Of a stretch of 64,000 nt of DNA, positions 62,461-64,000 are shown one piece after another. Numbering within the stretch: the first letter of the stretch is position 1; the number at the start of each line of letters is the position of its first letter. The notes under the pieces are model-generated. The model was not told the origin of the DNA. It searched no databases and saw nothing but the letters and a program-made list of their open reading frames with translations. A program made the translations under genes and the position numbers. The stretch comes from Asanoa ferruginea (GTDB taxonomy: Bacteria; Actinomycetota; Actinomycetes; Mycobacteriales; Micromonosporaceae), in the NCBI RefSeq assembly GCF_003387075.1, contig NZ_QUMQ01000001.1, forward strand, positions 434,001-498,000. The letters run 5' to 3'.

Positions 62461-63024
62461 CTAAGCCGGCGGGAGGTCGCGCCGGGCCAGCTCGCCGTAG
62501 AGGGTCATCGCCGCGTCGACCTCGGCCCGCTCCCCCGTCATCAGCAGGTCGAGCCCCAACCCGCGGGTGACGGCGAGCCCCAGCCGCGCGTGCGCCCGCG
62601 CCCGGTCGCCGGCGATACCGACCCGGGAGAACAGCTCCACGAGCGGACCCTCCCACGCCCGGATCACCGACTCGCGGAACGTGGTCGTCCACTCTCGACC
62701 GTAGAGCGCCTGCACATAGATCTCGAAGAACAACCGCTGCGCGGCGAGCAGGTCCGGGGTAGTTAGGTGCGCCCAGAAGGCGGCCGACACGGCGAAGATG
62801 TCGGCCTCCTCGGTGACCAGGTCGGCCAGCAGCGCCCGCTGCGCCGCCTCCATCCGGCCGACCACCTCGGCGAGCAGGCCGTCGCGGGAGCCGAAGTGGT
62901 AGATCAGCATCCGGTGGCTGGTGCCCGCCTCGGCGGCGATCTCGCGCAGGCTCAGGTCGCTGAACCCGCGCCGCCGGACGACCTCGAAGCAGCGGTCGAG
63001 CAGGGCTTCGCGGGCGGCGCTCAC
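62461..63024 (-). CDS. TetR-family transcriptional regulator
   Basis: 187 residues from GTG 63024. HTH: LSLREIAAEAGTSHRMLIYHFGSRD (about residues 23-47); the remainder is an ordinary TetR ligand domain. Its start overlaps the stop codon of the SRPBCC gene by 4 nt (GTGA), so the two are one operon, probably controlled by the palindrome at 63451-63468. Confidence 0.88.
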   Translation of the reverse strand: MSAAREALLDRCFEVVRRRGFSDLSLREIAAEAGTSHRMLIYHFGSRDGLLAEVVGRMEAAQRALLADLVTEEADIFAVSAAFWAHLTTPDLLAAQRLFFEIYVQALYGREWTTTFRESVIRAWEGPLVELFSRVGIAGDRARAHARLGLAVTRGLGLDLLMTGERAEVDAAMTLYGELARRDLPPA

Positions 63025-63452
63025 CCCTGGTCGGCGGCTTCGCTCGCGGCCTTCAGCCCCGCCACCTCCAGCTCCAGGTAGCGCCGGTTGCGCCGGCCGG
63101 ACATCAGGTTGAGCAAGCCGGCGATCGGGCCGGTCTGGTGCAGCTCGAGGGTGATCCGGGTGGAGCCGTCGGCGTTGCGGTGCAGCAGGTGCCGGCCGAC
63201 CGTGCGTACCCCCGGTGAGCGGTTGGTCCAGGAGAACTCGGCCTCGTCTTCGAACGTGGTGACCTCCCAGACCAGCGCCGGCATGCCGGGCTGCTTGATC
63301 CGGGCCTGGCTGCCCAACCGCAACGGCCCGTCGTCGAGCCGCTCGACCGTCGTCATCGAGGCCGTCCACCGCGGCCAGTCCGTCACGTCGCGCAGCACCG
63401 CCCAGGCGGCACCCAGGTCGGCCCGGGCGACAGCGCTCGTCGTCAGCATCAT
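63021..63452 (-). CDS. SRPBCC-family (polyketide cyclase/START-like) protein
   Basis: 143 residues from ATG 63452 (ATG 63449 also possible). SRPBCC features: VLRDVTDWPRWTASMTTVERLDD near the start, WEVTTFEDEAEFSWTN in the middle and a long C-terminal helix LNLMSGRRNRRYLELEVAGLKAA. It binds or handles a hydrophobic ligand; the ligand is unknown. Coupled to the TetR gene by overlap. Confidence 0.87.
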   Translation of the reverse strand: MMLTTSAVARADLGAAWAVLRDVTDWPRWTASMTTVERLDDGPLRLGSQARIKQPGMPALVWEVTTFEDEAEFSWTNRSPGVRTVGRHLLHRNADGSTRITLELHQTGPIAGLLNLMSGRRNRRYLELEVAGLKAASEAADQG

Positions 63453-63468
63453 GTACCAGATGGTACAT
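63451..63468. promoter_or_regulatory. TetR-type operator over the SRPBCC start
   Basis: ATGTACCAGATGGTACAT has perfect 8-bp arms around 2 nt. It covers the first base of the likely start codon and lies 51 bp from the divergent RNase HI start. A repressor bound here would block the SRPBCC-tetR operon; autoregulation is inferred. Confidence 0.68.
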
Positions 63469-63518
63469 GCGGGCGAGCCGCGCGGCACCCGGCCATCTGC
63501 CGTCGGTAGGGTGCCGGC

Positions 63519-63971
63519 ATGACCGTGGACATCTGGACAGACGGCGCGTGCAGCGGCAACCCGGGGCCGGGCGGCTGGGGCGCGGTGCTGCGCTTCGGGA
63601 CGGTCGAGAAGGAGTTGTGCGGCGGCGAGGCGACCTCGACCACCAACAACCGGATGGAACTGATGGCGCCGATCAGCGCGCTGGAGAGCCTGACCCGGCC
63701 GGTGACGGTTCGGCTGCACACCGACAGCGTGTATGTCCGCGACGGCATCACCAAGTGGCTACAGCGCTGGAAGGCCAACGGTTGGCAGACCGCCGCGAAG
63801 ACCCCGGTGAAGAACGTCGACCTGTGGCAGCGGCTCGAAGCCGCGCTCGCGCCGCACGAGGTGAGCTGGTTCTGGGTCAAGGGCCACTCGGGCCACCCGG
63901 AGAACGAGCGCGCCGACCGGCTGGCCAACCGCGGCCTCAACGAAGCCCGCGAGGGCGCGCCCAGCCGATAG
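63519..63971 (+). CDS. rnhA: Ribonuclease HI
   Basis: 150 residues, a stand-alone bacterial RNase HI that cuts the RNA strand of RNA-DNA hybrids. The catalytic carboxylates appear in [37 protein letters not shown] and NERADRLAN, and the basic loop region [24 protein letters not shown] is intact. ATG 63519. Confidence 0.96.
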   Translation: MTVDIWTDGACSGNPGPGGWGAVLRFGTVEKELCGGEATSTTNNRMELMAPISALESLTRPVTVRLHTDSVYVRDGITKWLQRWKANGWQTAAKTPVKNVDLWQRLEAALAPHEVSWFWVKGHSGHPENERADRLANRGLNEAREGAPSR

Positions 63972-64000
63972 CCGGGCACGCCCCACGCGCTCCGGTCAGG

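Overview
The window is a stretch of chromosome from a high-GC actinobacterium, most likely a member of the Micromonosporaceae. This rests on the GC-rich third codon positions, the many GTG starts and leaderless starts, a four-gene conservon (sensor kinase, roadblock, DUF742, GTPase), a CebR-type box upstream of a GH6 cellulase, sugar ABC transporters without their own ATPase, and an F420-type LLM oxidoreductase. I see no rRNA, tRNA, CRISPR array, prophage or plasmid backbone. The only mobile element is one complete IS481-family insertion sequence.

Layout. (1) 1-7540: an alpha-glucoside uptake and hydrolysis cluster: binding lipoprotein, two permeases, LacI regulator and GH13 glucosidase. It is preceded by a LacI-type operator, and an IS481-like element sits exactly on the stop codon of the glucosidase gene. 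(2) 7540-9057: 1.5 kb of non-coding degenerate repeats. (3) 9058-12791: an MFS transporter, a LysR-type regulator, a small hypothetical gene and a 19-bp tandem array. (4) 12792-21047: a giant SF1 helicase with a nuclease-like tail downstream of xylB and xylA, and a divergent ROK repressor. (5) 21037-26150: MarR, a SpoIIE-type phosphatase, a polyprenyl glycosylphosphotransferase and a VWA/solute-binding fusion protein. (6) 26250-31118: a lactonase divergent from a GntR-lutABC lactate-oxidation operon. (7) 31137-35532: SDR/TetR pair, a VOC protein and a secreted four-domain GH6 cellulase. (8) 35540-39982: a Na+/solute symporter with a small membrane partner, an anchored secreted protein and two paralogous acidic proteins. 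(9) 40210-46299: a conservon followed by an AAA ATPase. (10) 46323-55868: DDAH, DHA2-type MFS, NUDIX, beta-hydroxyacid dehydrogenase, VOC, dioxygenase-like lipoprotein, a DGPF-ECF42 sigma module, TrmO, and a quinone oxidoreductase behind a SoxR/MerR-like box facing an NmrA-like reductase. (11) 55915-64000: LLM oxidoreductase/TetR pair, surface protein, protein phosphatase, DUF4126 protein, FAD monooxygenase divergent from an MFS pump, TetR/SRPBCC pair, and RNase HI.

How it works together. Much of the window is carbon acquisition, each module under its own local regulator: alpha-glucosides (LacI), xylose (ROK), lactate (GntR), cellulose (a CebR-like site whose regulator is outside the window). 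The second theme is one-component regulators placed beside their targets, with recognisable palindromes in the short gaps.

The most unusual feature is tandem-repeat activity. Three coding genes (lutC, the FAD monooxygenase, the conservon kinase) carry in-frame repeats. In lutC and the monooxygenase these form large blocks in what look like surface loops. Two intergenic regions hold arrays with periods that are not multiples of three. Positions of motifs and start codons were read from the sequence; family assignments come from recognisable motifs and memory, not from database searches.
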